From assembly GCF_008831285.2 (NCBI RefSeq), contig NC_045140.1:18784370-18848369 (forward strand): DNA of 64,000 bases, written 5' to 3'. Shown in pieces: positions 43,820 through 56,400 of this stretch; position 1 is the first letter of the stretch; each line of letters starts with the position of its first letter. The notes under the pieces are model-generated. The model was not told the origin of the DNA. It searched no databases and saw only the letters and a list, made by a program, of their open reading frames with translations. The position numbers were made by a program, and so were the translations under genes. The DNA is from Nymphaea colorata (taxonomy: Eukaryota; Streptophyta; Magnoliopsida; Nymphaeales; Nymphaeaceae).

Positions 43820-44589
43820 GATTTTCAGTTGAACAGCTTCAGCAGGTTTGACTGAAAAAATGTTATTTTTGAGGCAAAACCTCATTTTTACATCCAAAAT
43901 TTTGTTTACAGCATGTTTGGGCGACGATCGAAGCTGACTTTGTGAAAAACTCAAATTTGATGTAACGACATTTTCAAAAGGGCATAAATAACCTGGACCC
44001 TCTTCCCTTCTCCCAGGTTTTTCACAAAAAGACATTCTTGCTATTATTACTCAAATAACAAACAAAATTCTAAAAACTGATTATATCAAAATTTCACAAA
44101 ACCACATTCTTTGAAGGGTGTCATCTAAAAACACCAACCTTATGACAATCGAAGAAACTTTTAAAATTTATTGAACCTTAACTTTTAAATTATATATGCT
44201 AATGTCAAGTGGTGCAGCATAGTCGGACGGCAACATCTCTCCAATTTGATTCTTACAGATATTGGGTTGCAAATTGGGTTGTGTATGCTAAGATGAAGGG
44301 ACTTCAACTCTGCACCACTCAGGCTCCATTGCAGTCGCAGACCTATGATTGAAGACAAGCCAATACGTACTTTTCAGGCCTTCCGATACGATACGGAAAT
44401 GATATTACAACACTGGACGCGTCTCAAACACGCTGACACTTACCTTGTTCCAACTTAAACAGTTAAACCACCCTTGCTGAAAGGGAGCGAGAGCAGGAGG
44501 CGGGAGACATGACTCTGAAAAGGAAGGAGAGAGGGGTTGGTTTATGGGGGCTGATCAGGAGAAAGAAGTTCGAAGAAGAAGAAGGCACA
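42116..44589. other. Intergenic region between ATL and RDR2
   Basis: The first few hundred bases are the likely 3' UTR of the ATL gene. A (TA)n run lies at 43788-43816. No coding region is seen until the RDR2 leader, which is purine-rich just before its start. Nothing else is recognisable. Confidence 0.5.
43788..43816. repeat. (TA)n microsatellite
   Basis: About 29 bases of uninterrupted alternating T/A in intergenic DNA. Confidence 0.95.
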
Positions 44590-47500
44590 ATGGGTGAGGG
44601 AGGAAGCACGGTGCGAGTCGCCAGCATACCGCTTACGGCGATAGCTAAGGATCTCTTGGACTACCTCGAGGGCGCCGTTGGGAAGGGCACCATCTTCGCG
44701 CTGGAGATCCTCACTGAAGGTCGGAACTGGAAGTCGAAGGGCCACGGCCGCGTTCAGTTTGAGACCGCAAGCGACGCCCGGCGAGCATTGGAGCTCTCCC
44801 GGCAAGGCAGACTCCGATTCCAGAATGCCAACCTCGAGATATCGCTTGCTCGTGAACAGATTGTACCCCGTCCACTCAGGGCCGAGAATCGACTAGTGGG
44901 GGGCGCGCTGCATGCGGGCACAATGGTCTCAGACGTCTCCATGGCATCCTTTGCATGCTGGGAGATTGGGAGGGCGGAGGTCATGCCGGAGAGGGAGAGA
45001 GTCGCGTTTTGGGTGGAAGACGGTGGGGAGGTGTACAAGCTCGAAATTCGGTTTGGGGACATTGTTAGCACACATGGGTTGTGTTTTGAGGATCAGAACA
45101 GTGATGCCATTCTATTCAGGGTGAGCTTTTCTTTCGCATGCTCGATTGTCTGGGTGGAAACACATTCTGAGACTTCACAAATTTACCTTTTTTGTTTGTG
45201 TGTTGGTCTTTGCTGTCTTTATTTGTTGACTTTTCTTGGTATTCAGTGGGTTTCCTATTTTATATTTATAAATTAAAATATTCAATTGCATGGAGAGGAT
45301 TTTGCTCTGCGGAGTTCGAGATTAATGGAGTTGATTTCACATAGCGGAGATTGGGTTAACTTTCTTTTGGGCGGAGCATTTGTTCTTTATTCACCAACAA
45401 CGTACCTGCAGCCTGAAAAGATCCTTGCAGAATGTGGATTCTTGGTTAGGAAAGGATTTAAGATCAAAGTTGCCCAGCTAAGAAGTGGGAAGTGGTACGA
45501 GAAGCAGAAGCGGGAAACTTGACACTTCAAAAAATGCCAGGAAGCAAGAGATGGATGGTTTAGAAAAAGCCAAGGACTGGAACAAAAGTGACTTAAAGAT
45601 TGATTTTGATGCAAACAGAATTAAGAAACAAAAAGAGAATTGAACGAACAGAGAATCCAAAGCAATCAGTTTAAAGGGAATACCTATTTGCATCTTATCC
45701 TAAACTAGCAAAAACACCTATCTTATATAATTTGTGAAAAAGTGAAAGCTCTGATAAGGTTAAAATAGAATACTACTTGCAATCTATTTGCAAGTGACAT
45801 CTTGCTGTCAACTTTTAGCGCATCAAAAAGTAATAAGATGTGGTATCTACAATATAAAATTTATTGTATAAGGCATCAGATATTAATTAACAAAATGTGG
45901 CATATGTCATACAGAGTTTAGTACAAACTTTGTATTCCATAGAATATGAATTTAAGAATAACTATAGTATCAACATAGAAGAGAAGTGCACCATTTAGAT
46001 TCCATAAAAAATTTTATTATTTATTTTTGTTTAAAGCTGAAGATAGCTTATCTTTGATAGCCTTCCTGGATTAATAATTGTCCTGGATAACTTACGCCTG
46101 GGATGATTTGAACAGAAGGGTTCTCTAGCCATTATTGGAAGGAACTGCTGCAATTTTACCAGTGAAATTTGTCATGCTCTAGATATGGAATAACTTTACT
46201 CTCATTTTGGGGTGATATGTGAAATGGGGGGCAGTGTATCCAGGTCCAATTTCACCCTGCCTGAAGGAGGACATGAGAAAATGGATGAAGTTTATCCTAG
46301 GGACATTCTATCCCTGTGTCAGATGCCTCCTAATATATTAAAACCTCAATACTAGTCACCAATGTGGCAGAAAGTAGAAACATGCGAAAAACATGTGGGA
46401 AACCGCAAGAGAATCATGAGGGATACATAAGATGAAATGAGGGAGAAGCGTAATAGGAAATTAAGAGAAGTATGATAATGGAAACAAAGAAGAGTCATGA
46501 TTTCTCGTGTTTCAAAAAACAAAGATGCTCTGTTTCTGTTTCCAGCTTCCCCTCCTGTATTAATGTTTCAGCCTTTCAGGTAACCTTGCTTTAGAGACCA
46601 CATCAGGTCACCACTGACTCACCGAGTGTTGAAAAATTACAAAAAATTACTTCTTCAGTTTATAAAATATTTGTATTGATTTGTAATGGAGAAATATTAA
46701 AATATAATGAAAGAAGACTGCTTTACCTTTAATAGAAAAGAGACTTTCTTAAAAGGAAAAGAAATTTTACAAATCATATTTTTTAAGTTGATCTCTTCAT
46801 AATTTCACTTCTTTCTCTCCTCCACCCACCCCTCTTGTTGCCTCTACAATCACACCCATATGAAACACTAAATTGTAGAGAAGTCAACGAAAAGATATAG
46901 CTTATGAAAAACTCTTTATGTAAGGGCATACGTATAACAGTCTTTCTGAATACATTTAAATGTTTTTCATTCATGAAACATGTGTACGGGAGTTAGTTTT
47001 ATGAACCGAGGTAGTTATTCGCAATTTTTCATAAGTGTTTCATTGTAAATATAAAAGAAGTTCAGCAATTACTATAAATTTCTTAATGGAAAAATGAAAA
47101 CCAAGGAAGAAGCAATGACAAATATCTGATATGTATGTATACATGTTTCTCATATACTTGTTTATCTATGTTTCTGTATGTCTGGTTGCCATGTTACATG
47201 GGTGTGAGACCTGCAGGTTCACATGTACAGAGCCAATGGGGACTTAGCTATGTTATGTATATATCTGACTTACGTTCAACTTCCAGTTTTGATAAATTAG
47301 GGCGTCAAAACAAACTTTGAAATGGAGAGCACTAATGGTAGAAATTTACCTCATGCATGTGAAAATTCCAGGTTCATTATGCTCCAAGGGTCTACCAGAT
47401 GCTTCGTAGGAAGGATTGGTTGCCAATGTTTAGTGGCAATAGATACTATATTTGTAAGGAAGATTGTGATTTCTTGTGGATAAGGACAACAGACTTCACA

Positions 47501-50500
47501 TCGTCAAGGGCCATAGGAAATTCCTCTTGTTTTTGTTGGGAGCTCCCTGATGGTGTTGATGGACAAGCATTCAGGCTGCTAGCAAGTAGCTTCCCACAGT
47601 ATGAAGAGATGGAAGAGCTAACTGTTGAGTACGAGGTTCCTCCGTCTTCAAGTTCAGAGCTGGCTCCTATTATAGATTTCCCTCATGGTTGTAACCTGTC
47701 ATATGAAGTCCATTTTCAGCTTAATTCGCTTCTCCATGCACAGAAGATTACTTATTTGGCAATTAGCAGGGAGTTATTGGACAGATTGGTGCATATTCGT
47801 ACTGGTGATTTGAGAACAATTCTGATGAATTTGGCTAAGCTTGATTCCACTTGCTATAACCTTGAAGAGTTTATTGAAGAACAGCTGAACAAAATGAGGA
47901 GGAAGCAAATGAAATTGCAGAAGTCACATGGTTATTTCTTGGAAGGGAAAAACATAATGAGTTGTCAGCGAGCTCTTGTGACACCTACAAAAGTTTATTT
48001 TATGGGCCCTGAATTTGAGACCTCAAACCATGTGGTCAGACATTTTTCAGCACATGCATCTAACTTCATCCGAGTCTCCTTTGTTGATGAGGATCTTGGT
48101 AGGCTCTCACGTGATGTGCTTGCTCCTAGAGTTGGCAGCACAAGGCCATTTAAAACAAAGATCCATGGACGTGTATTATCCATTCTTAGAGATGGGATAC
48201 TTTTTGGGGCTAAAAGGTTTGAGTTTCTGGCCTTCTCAGCAAGCCAACTGCGAGCAAATTCTGTTTGGATGTTTGCCTCCAACAGTGATGTAACTGTGGA
48301 TGACATAAGAAATTGGATGGGTGAATTCAAAGGCATCCGTTGTGTAGCTAAACATGCAGCACGAATGGGGCAGTTGTTCAGTTCTTCCGTGTCAACACTT
48401 GATGTACCTCATTATGAAGTTGAAGAGGTTCCTGATGTTGAATGTGTCACTGATCATGTGCGCTATTGCTTCTCTGATGGGATTGGTAAGATATCATTGG
48501 CCTTTGCTGAAAAGGTTGCTAAGAAATGTGGATTGGACTATACTCCCTCTGCTTTTCAAATCAGATATGGTGGCCACAAGGGTGTTGTAGCTGTTGATCC
48601 AACTTCATTCAGGAAACTCTCCCTGCGGCCAAGCATGCGAAAATTCAACTCAAATAACACCATGCTCAGTGTGACCAACTGGAGCAAATCCATGCCATGC
48701 TTCCTTAATAGAGAAATTATTTCCCTTTTGTCCTCACTGGGAGTAGAGACTGAGAAATTTGTGAGGATGCAATATGAACAGATGAGGGATCTAGATGACA
48801 TGCTAATAGATTCAAAAGTTGCTTTGAATGTCTTGGAGAGCCTGGGAGGTGGTGGCACTTCAATAACCTTGACAGAAATGCTATTACAAGGTTACAAACC
48901 AAATGAAGAGCCTTACCTGGCAATGATGTTGAAAGAATATCGCTATTTTCAGTTGTCTGATATGAGAAACAAGTGCAGAATCTATGTTCCAAACGGAAGA
49001 GTTTTGATGGGTTGTTTAGATGAAACACAGACACTAGAATATGGAGAAGTTTTTATTCGAGTTACGAAGTCCAGTAAAGAGCAGCAAGAGAATGAACTTC
49101 CTTTCTTCCAGAACGTTGCTGGTGATAATGTGACATCTATAGTGCTGGGAAAAGTTGTGGTCACTAAAAATCCGTGTCTTCATCCTGGTGATGTCAGAGT
49201 CCTGCGAGCTATATACACACCGGTTTTGGAGGACCAAGGGCTCATTGATTGCATAGTGTTTCCTCAAAATGGGAAAAGGTATATGCCTTAGTGCTGCGTT
49301 TTGTCACTGGCTTGCATAGAGTACCATGGTTAATCGTTTGAATTTATTTGTATTTCTGTGAATGATTTAATTAGTGAATGACCTTGGCAGCTCCCCACCC
49401 ATGAAGCAAATTGTGCATACTAATTATCATGGATCAGAAAAATTAAGCTTGATAAGTTAAATAGATCAGTTTATGTTTGTTATTCTGCTGTGCCTCTTTA
49501 CATTTTGGCTAATAACTGTTCTAAGCCTGTGGTAAAAATTTATGTCATTGAAATTTGGATTAAATTATGGTGTCAAGTGTATATTTGGACAAAATGTTAT
49601 CACCAATTGAAATTGTTGCTATAAGAATAGATAGGAATCTGCAAATAAACTGTACTCAGAAGTATGAACAAACACATGGAAGGGTGTTTTTTCTTTCCCC
49701 CTCTTTTGATAGTTAAAAGTTGTAAAATGTTTCTCTGACTGTGAACCAGAAACTTTTTCTGGTATCAGAGAGTCATCCGGAGGATTTTGTCAGAAAACTC
49801 TGGTGATGTTCCCTTGTTGGATTTTTTTTACCATTTAATATATGCAGTCAGGCTTTTAGCTTTCAGTGGCCAGTTAAACATATTGACCTGATAATTTACC
49901 CTGGAGAATATACTTGTACGCCTTACACATGGAACACCTGTCTGTGGTTAATCATTGGCACTGATAGCCAGCTCACAATGGTTAGCCCGTATTACAATTT
50001 TTTTGTATGCAATACCCAATGGTTTTCAAAGTTAATATATGTTATTGCTAACATATTATAATTACATTCATAAACAATGTTGGAAGAGATGTTGAAGTTG
50101 TGCTTGTCAAATGCAATCCTGGAAATATACCATTATGTTTGTAATATACAATAATTACCATTATAATCAGTGAATGATTTTCCAGGAGCATCCCAATCTC
50201 TTGTTGTAGAATTTTCTCCACTTTTGAATTTGGGCAACTGAATTGTTTATACTTTATAGTTTATACATTCTTAGTTATTGTTGTTCACTAAGCGACCAAC
50301 ACTCCAGCCTGGTTAATGCACAAAAAGCCCCAAGCCATAGTTCTGAATTTGGGAATTATCCTTTTCTATATAACACACTAGTGTGCCACAATTGAATGCA
50401 ACAACACTTTTAGATCTTGTAGAATTTTATTGTTAATTAACCTTAAACTCTAGTTCAGACACTTCTAATGCACGAGACTGCAACTTTGTTCTGCAACAGT

Positions 50501-53480
50501 AAACATGGATTGGCAAGTATCCATTTAGTGACGATTTTCCAACAAAAAATCATTTGACTTGTAGTACTTGGCTTGTTCTTTGTCTACTATCTCTTTTCAA
50601 GTATGTTGCTGTTGTCCTAATATTGTATGAAATTTTCTGACATGACAGGCCTCATCCGAATGAATGTTCTGGTGGTGATTTGGATGGTGACTTATACTTT
50701 GTTTCTTGGGATGAGAATATCGTTCCACCTAATACTGATCCACCTATGCACTATATTGGGCGAAGGCCACGGATTATGGCACAAGAAGTAACTTTACAGG
50801 TAATACATCGGTTTGTTTTCAGATATGGATGTCTTTCTTGAATTGGTCCTATATATTTTGAATGAAGTCATTTAAGAGTGTATTTGTTTCTCATGTCTCA
50901 TTCAGAATAACACTTTTAATGGCATATGGAAGATCTAATGCGAAGCACATGATAATGCTGTAATCTGATTTGTTAGTTAATGTTTATGTTTTTAGCTGTA
51001 TAACTGTTCAGTATGTTTGCACATTTGCATGTTACCTTGTAATGTAAAATGAAATTTACTACCTAATTTCTCAATTAAATGCATGGAAATTTGTAATTTA
51101 TTAGAAATATGTAAATTTATATATGAACTGTTAGTTTACTATAATCCCTTCCTCGCTGTTGATGAACTGGGATATTATTATTGTAATCAGAAGTGGGACA
51201 TTTCTCCAATGTGGCCAAGAGTTCTACTTATTAAGAGAAATAAAGCCTTTGTTTTAAAGCAGGCATATTCCCTAAACTTATGTCATATGATTACTTGGAT
51301 TAATTAAAACCTCTTCTCAAGGATCAATCATGCACTAGAGGGAAACTGAAAATAACTGAGTTTAGATTCGTAAAGCCTAGGACTGAGCAACTAGTTGACT
51401 TTTTTGCTAGAAAAACTGTGGCAAAGAATTTGCAGGTAACCTGAAATTCTGTTTTCCACACTCCGAAGAATTATGAAAACCACTTGTTTCATTAGATGTT
51501 AAAGAACTTTGTCATTGGATGTGACCAAAATCCATACAATACCAGAAATTATTCAAGAACTTCCTCTGTTGAGATTCCATCCTCTTTTCTTGATGGATAA
51601 GCTGGCAGCTTCATTTTTATTGGTTCTCAACTAATATGGTGTTGATCAATTCTAATCAAACTATTAAGGCCCAGTTCTCCTTGTTCATTTTTGGGCTTGT
51701 GTATGATGATGGGGTCCATAGGGTTGGGTTAACTGACCTCATCATGGGTGTCATATTACTGCATGTCTTTCAGTTACAAGTTGTGAGTTTGAGTCGTCAT
51801 GATTGTTCTGTTTAATATAAGATGAAGACCAGAGATGCTGGTGTTGAAGTAATTAATGGAAAATCAACTTAGTGATGCATTCAAGAAGCTACATGTGCAG
51901 ATGGGGGCAAGCAATTTTTCATCTGTTAGTTATGCGTTTGCTCAGATGATCCTCAGGTTGCAGCAAGGATGCAATAAAAGCTTCAGTATCATCCGTGACA
52001 TCAATTTGCATCTGCCAATGTTCTGGTTACTGCTAAATCTCATTAAAATGTAGCTATGTGATCGTGATTTTCTGGTCACCAATATCCTCCAACTTTCTTT
52101 TCCAATTTTACACACGGAAGACCTATATGTGATCGTGATTTTCTGGTCACCAATATTCTCCAACTTTCTTTTCCAATTTTACACACGGAAGCCACAATAT
52201 AGGTCATGCTCACTTGCCTAGGTGCTTAAAACCATTTCCCTCTTTCTGACGCAGTGATTAGAGTTTCTCACTCCAGTCTCCATGCGTAAATCGCCAGAAA
52301 AAGGGGAAAATGCAGGAAAACAAAGGGGAATTCAGTAACAAAAGATAATTAGGGCTTTTTCAATGCCAATAATCCCTAATCACAAAAAAGGAGGTCCTTT
52401 TAAGGGGCCTAACCCTGAGATCCGAATTTGATCTTAGGTCCTCAAAACTGAAGGTCCAAACCCAAAAGCACATCATAGCTTAAATAAGCCCAAATGGATC
52501 CGAATATAAGATTCAATCTATTTTAGCCTATACTGCGGAGTTTTCCCTCTCCTCCAGGGTAAGGACCTGCTTTGGTTTATGCAGAGTGCATGTCCCTAGA
52601 GTTTGATGCTTCAATTAGCTGCCTAGCAGCCATCTTTTGCCTTGCTATGCCAAACCTCCTTGGGCCAATATTCTCCAACTTGTTAATTGTAATCTCTTCT
52701 GTGATCAATTATGTGCAGGAAGTTCAGGAGTTCTTTGTGAATTATATGATCAATGATTCGTTAGGTGCCATTGCAAATGCACATTTGGTGCATGCAGATC
52801 GTGAACCAGAGAAGGCAAGAAGCGCCATATGCAAAGAGCTAGCAATGCTTCACTCAGAGGCTGTGGACTTTGCAAAGACAGGAGCAGAAGCAGAAATGCG
52901 ACATGCATTAATGCCAAAAGAGTACCCAGATTTCATGGAAAGATCGGATAAACCCTCCTATGCTTCTCCTGGCGTTCTAGGGATTCTGTACCGTGCTACT
53001 CTAGAAAAGAAAGTGCAGGATAGTTTTCAGATGGGGTCAAATGAAGTTTTTTTGTCAAACTATGACACTGATCTTCAAGTATGCGGCTTTGAGAAATTTT
53101 TAGAAATTTCACTAGTTCACAAAGAGCAATATGAATCAAGATTACGTGCTTTGATGCATTACTATGGAGCAGACAATGAACATGAAGTACTCAGTGGGAA
53201 TCTAAGGAACCGAGCACCACTTCTGGAGAAGGATAAGCAGAAATTCACCAAGTTGAAGGATAGAGTCTTGATGTTAGTGAAGAATCTGCAAAGAGAGGCA
53301 AGAAGCTGGTTTGAGGGTAGCTGCAGGAGCACGGAATGCCAAAAATTGGCGTCTGCATGGTACCATGTTACCTACCATCCGGATTATCTTTCAAGCACCA
53401 CATTCTTGAGCTTCCCATGGATCCTGAGTGATGTGCTGCTCAACATAAAGTGTTCGAGAAGACAAAGCATACACATGTAG
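44590..53480 (+). CDS. RDR2: RNA-dependent RNA polymerase 2 (RDR2), four coding exons
   Basis: Exons: 44590-45120, 47372-49278, 50649-50799 and 52719-53480. All introns are GT-AG and the reading frame closes at every junction, giving 1116 residues (Arabidopsis RDR2 is about the same size). Exon 1 holds the N-terminal RRM-like domain (TVRVASIPLTAIAKDLLDYL). Exon 2 holds the bulk of the RdRP domain (CFSDGIGKISLAFAEKVAKKCG, PSAFQIRYGGHKGVVAVD, NPCLHPGDVRVLRAIY). Exon 3 carries the catalytic DLDGD loop (ECSGGDLDGDLYFVSWDE, aspartates at about 823, 825 and 827), and exon 4 the C-terminal helices. RDR2 works in the nucleus with Pol IV, turning its transcripts into double-stranded RNA for 24-nt siRNAs that guide DNA methylation. 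The start at 44590 (MGEGGSTVRV) matches the family; an in-frame ATG at 44509 would add 27 residues. All catalytic residues are present, so the gene appears functional. Confidence 0.95.
45121..47371 (+). other. RDR2: RDR2 intron 1
   Basis: A 2251-bp intron. The donor AGG|GTGAGC follows the codons for AILFR, and the acceptor TTCCAG precedes the codons for VHYAPRVYQ, which restores continuity with the family. It contains a 78-codon open frame at 45286-45522 that resembles no family I know and that I treat as intronic chance. Confidence 0.85.
49279..50648 (+). other. RDR2: RDR2 intron 2
   Basis: A 1370-bp intron. It splits an arginine codon: AG|GTATAT at the donor and GACAG|G at the acceptor. 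After splicing the product reads FPQNGKRPHPNECSGG, which is the conserved approach to the active site. AT-rich, nothing else recognised. Confidence 0.9.
50800..52718 (+). other. RDR2: RDR2 intron 3
   Basis: A 1919-bp intron between VTLQ (donor CAG|GTAATA) and EVQEFFVNYM (acceptor TGTGCAG). It contains a 71-bp tandem duplication at 52055-52191. The GC-richer segment after it (about 52230-52700) could be inserted repeat DNA, but I cannot classify it. Confidence 0.9.
52055..52191. repeat. Tandem duplication in RDR2 intron 3 (71-bp unit)
   Basis: Two copies start at 52055 and 52126. They are identical over about 66 bases except for one C/T change (aatatcctcc against aatattctcc). Such low divergence indicates a recent duplication. 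It lies more than 500 bp from the acceptor, so it should not disturb splicing. Confidence 0.95.
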
Positions 53481-56400
53481 CTATCAGGTGGCAAAGCAAT
53501 TCATTTGTGCATGCTTCGATATGTATATACAGGTTATGTACATATATTTGTGAATGTCATCTGTACAGAAATATGTTGGCTCATTTATCCAGACCAGATT
53601 GAGCAGGTTGTCTCTGAGTGATTTGGTATCACGGAGAGTTCAAGTTTCTCTCTAAGCGTTTTGTGCTTTTTTGTTTTTTTCCGCCAAAGATTCAACTTAT
53701 TTTTAAACACAAACACAGCTATGAATTGAGAACACTGTGCTTCACATCCTTCTGGCTCTTACAGCAAACGCTAGCTTTCAGACTCTTGATTGGTATCCAA
53801 GGACATCCTAAAACAATTTGTCAACTACATGCATTAAGAATATTCAGTAGCTTTACAAGTTGCTCATCAACTTGTTGGAGACGAAAACTAGGGCTTTAAA
53901 AAATCTGACTCTGGTTCATTGTAGCTGTCCTTTGTTAACTAATCGTTTGTTGCATAAGCAGATGTTTAGATTGGATTCAGATAGGATGAAGATGTTACCA
54001 ACATCCAACCCATCGAATGTCTACTTAGATATAGAGTGGGTAGCCATATATAGAGTGGGTAAACAAATGTAGAACGGACAATCTTGGATGTGAATATGTA
54101 ATTCCAATCTTGGGTATCTGTCACTACCTAAATCAGATTCCCGGATGCCAAAATAAATCGACATCTGATTGTTTACAAACTTATGGTTCATCTACCATTA
54201 AACTAGTCAGACAAAACGGGGATAGAAGGTTGGACAGCATCTAATCTGTTGACACCTTCAAGTCACAAGATGCAATACAGCAACATGCTCATGGTTTCAA
54301 ATCAGTCCAGTCTTTGGCCATGTAAGATTAACGTGGTCTGTCCGTCTGTGTCTTACAAGAATGTTAAAGTGGACCTAGGTTCGGTTTCAACTAGGCTAGG
54401 ACTAACTTGCTCAAGTCAAATGCCAGGACAACTGACTCCAGCACCCCCATCCTTCAAGACCCCAATCACCTTGTGGGCTCATCCAGCTTTGGAACCCAAG
54501 GTTCAACCCATTTGGCAAAGTCAAAACTTGATCCAGTGAAAGTGGTCAAGCACATAAATCCAGTGCATTGTATTTGAAAGTAAACGATAGAAATTAATCA
54601 GTCTGGACCAAGAAAATTTCGAAACTACAGGTGAAAACATCCAGTTTGAAATGTGGAAGTTGAATCATGGACCATGAACCCGACCAATGTTGTTGAACAG
54701 GACAACGAAAGTTAACTCCATGCCTTTCCCAATCGAAAGCAGGATGAATTTCTTGGTCAGCATGTAGCCATGCAAGTTGGTTGACCATGTGCGATGATTA
54801 AGGCCATAATCAAGCTCCGAACAGCCTGAATGGGAGGCTTTGTCGGTTTCATATTATGAAGAAAACAAAGGCAAGCTTGAGTCCAAATTTGACTAGTGGA
54901 ACATGAAATAAGGTTGAATCTTGCATGTTCATATCCATTACATCAAGACCCTACCTAGATATGCCAGGCGATACCGAAAAGGGAATAAAAATACCAAACA
55001 AACAAGAGGAATCCAAATTTCAATTCTCATAACTTGCTACCAGCTATGACGGCCGGTCCGTATGACCCGGACTTTCTTGTGCTTGTTAACCATATATATA
55101 TATTTATCCCAGTAAGTTAGCTTGCTCCTATTTTTACATTAAAAAAAGATGAAAATGTCAAATTACAGAGACTATAATTTTTATACAGAACATAGTACAA
55201 TGTTCAATGAATTGCACAGCTCTTCTAGAAACGTCCATGAATGACTTTACCAAAAAAAATAAAAACATAATTTAGCTGTATATTTTAAGAGTTTTCAGGT
55301 CAAAACTTGGCTCCAAAAATTCATAATTACGTATCTATGTTTCATACGAAAGGCAGTTCGTTAATCCGTCAAATAGTTGGTATTCCAGGTTTCTGCTTCT
55401 ATGGTTTTTAAGTTGTGACATAAGGACATAATTCAAGCAGTGATGTTCAAATAAAAAATAAAGGCAAAAAGAAAGCTTTGCCCTGTTGGATAATGCATGG
55501 TTTCTTTATTTGTAATGCATGGTTTATATAAGCTGAATGCAAAAAATTATACATAAAAGTCAGTATAATCACCCGATAACGATCAACGTGCGATTTGCAA
55601 TAGGTTTACTATAAATAAACGATAACTTCTACATCCTCTAAGCACGGAAATACATCAGCATTAGGCAGCTTGCAGTATGCATGAACTTGTAGTCGACCTG
55701 ATATGTTCTAAGAGTGTTTGACAGGGTTTAAATCTAATATTGGCATGACTCTTTGGAAATCTGCCAAGTCAGTCGTGTGATGATGATATATGTTGATATA
55801 CCTGAAGTAGAGCACCTAGAGGTCATTTTCTATTCCAACGTTGGCAGAGGGCTTCTTGGCAACAGAAATTTTAAAAACAGAGTATCTTCCTGCTCGCAAG
55901 CCGCGGTGAGATCTCATCTAAGAGTGAACAGCAAACTATTACTGTTGCTGACGCCAAAGAGGTTGGATTCATCTCGTTATACAAGACAAGTAGACAACAT
56001 CAGGTGCCATTTGGTTGAAGATCTTTATTTCACAACTTAAGGTGGTTATAGGAGGTGTCTCAAGATTTATTGTGACAATAAAATGTTACCGTCCTTCTCC
56101 AACAACAGCAAGAGTACCATTTCATGCAAGCACATAAAGCAAAGTAGTTTGTAATTGTCGAGAAAATAACCAAAAAAATCATTTAATTGTTAAGTTCTTT
56201 CTTGTTGCAAACACAATGAATTTAATGTGATTATACCCAGTGTTGCTTAATCCTTTATATGTGACGTGAGTTTTGCATATTAATTCAAAGAAATGTTTAA
56301 GTTACATTTAAAGGCTAATCGATTCGTAAAGAGTTTACTATACAATGTTCAGATAATGACCCATTCCTGGGCAAAGTGGGAGAATGTCAGACACACATAT

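Noticed and set aside
42116-44589. Coding exons between ATL and RDR2
   Set aside because: Only short AT-rich frames. The RDR2 product is already complete from 44590, so no upstream exon is needed.
45286-45522. 78-codon open frame after RDR2 exon 1
   Set aside because: It lies inside intron 1. Joining exon 1 directly to 47372 restores the family sequence without it.
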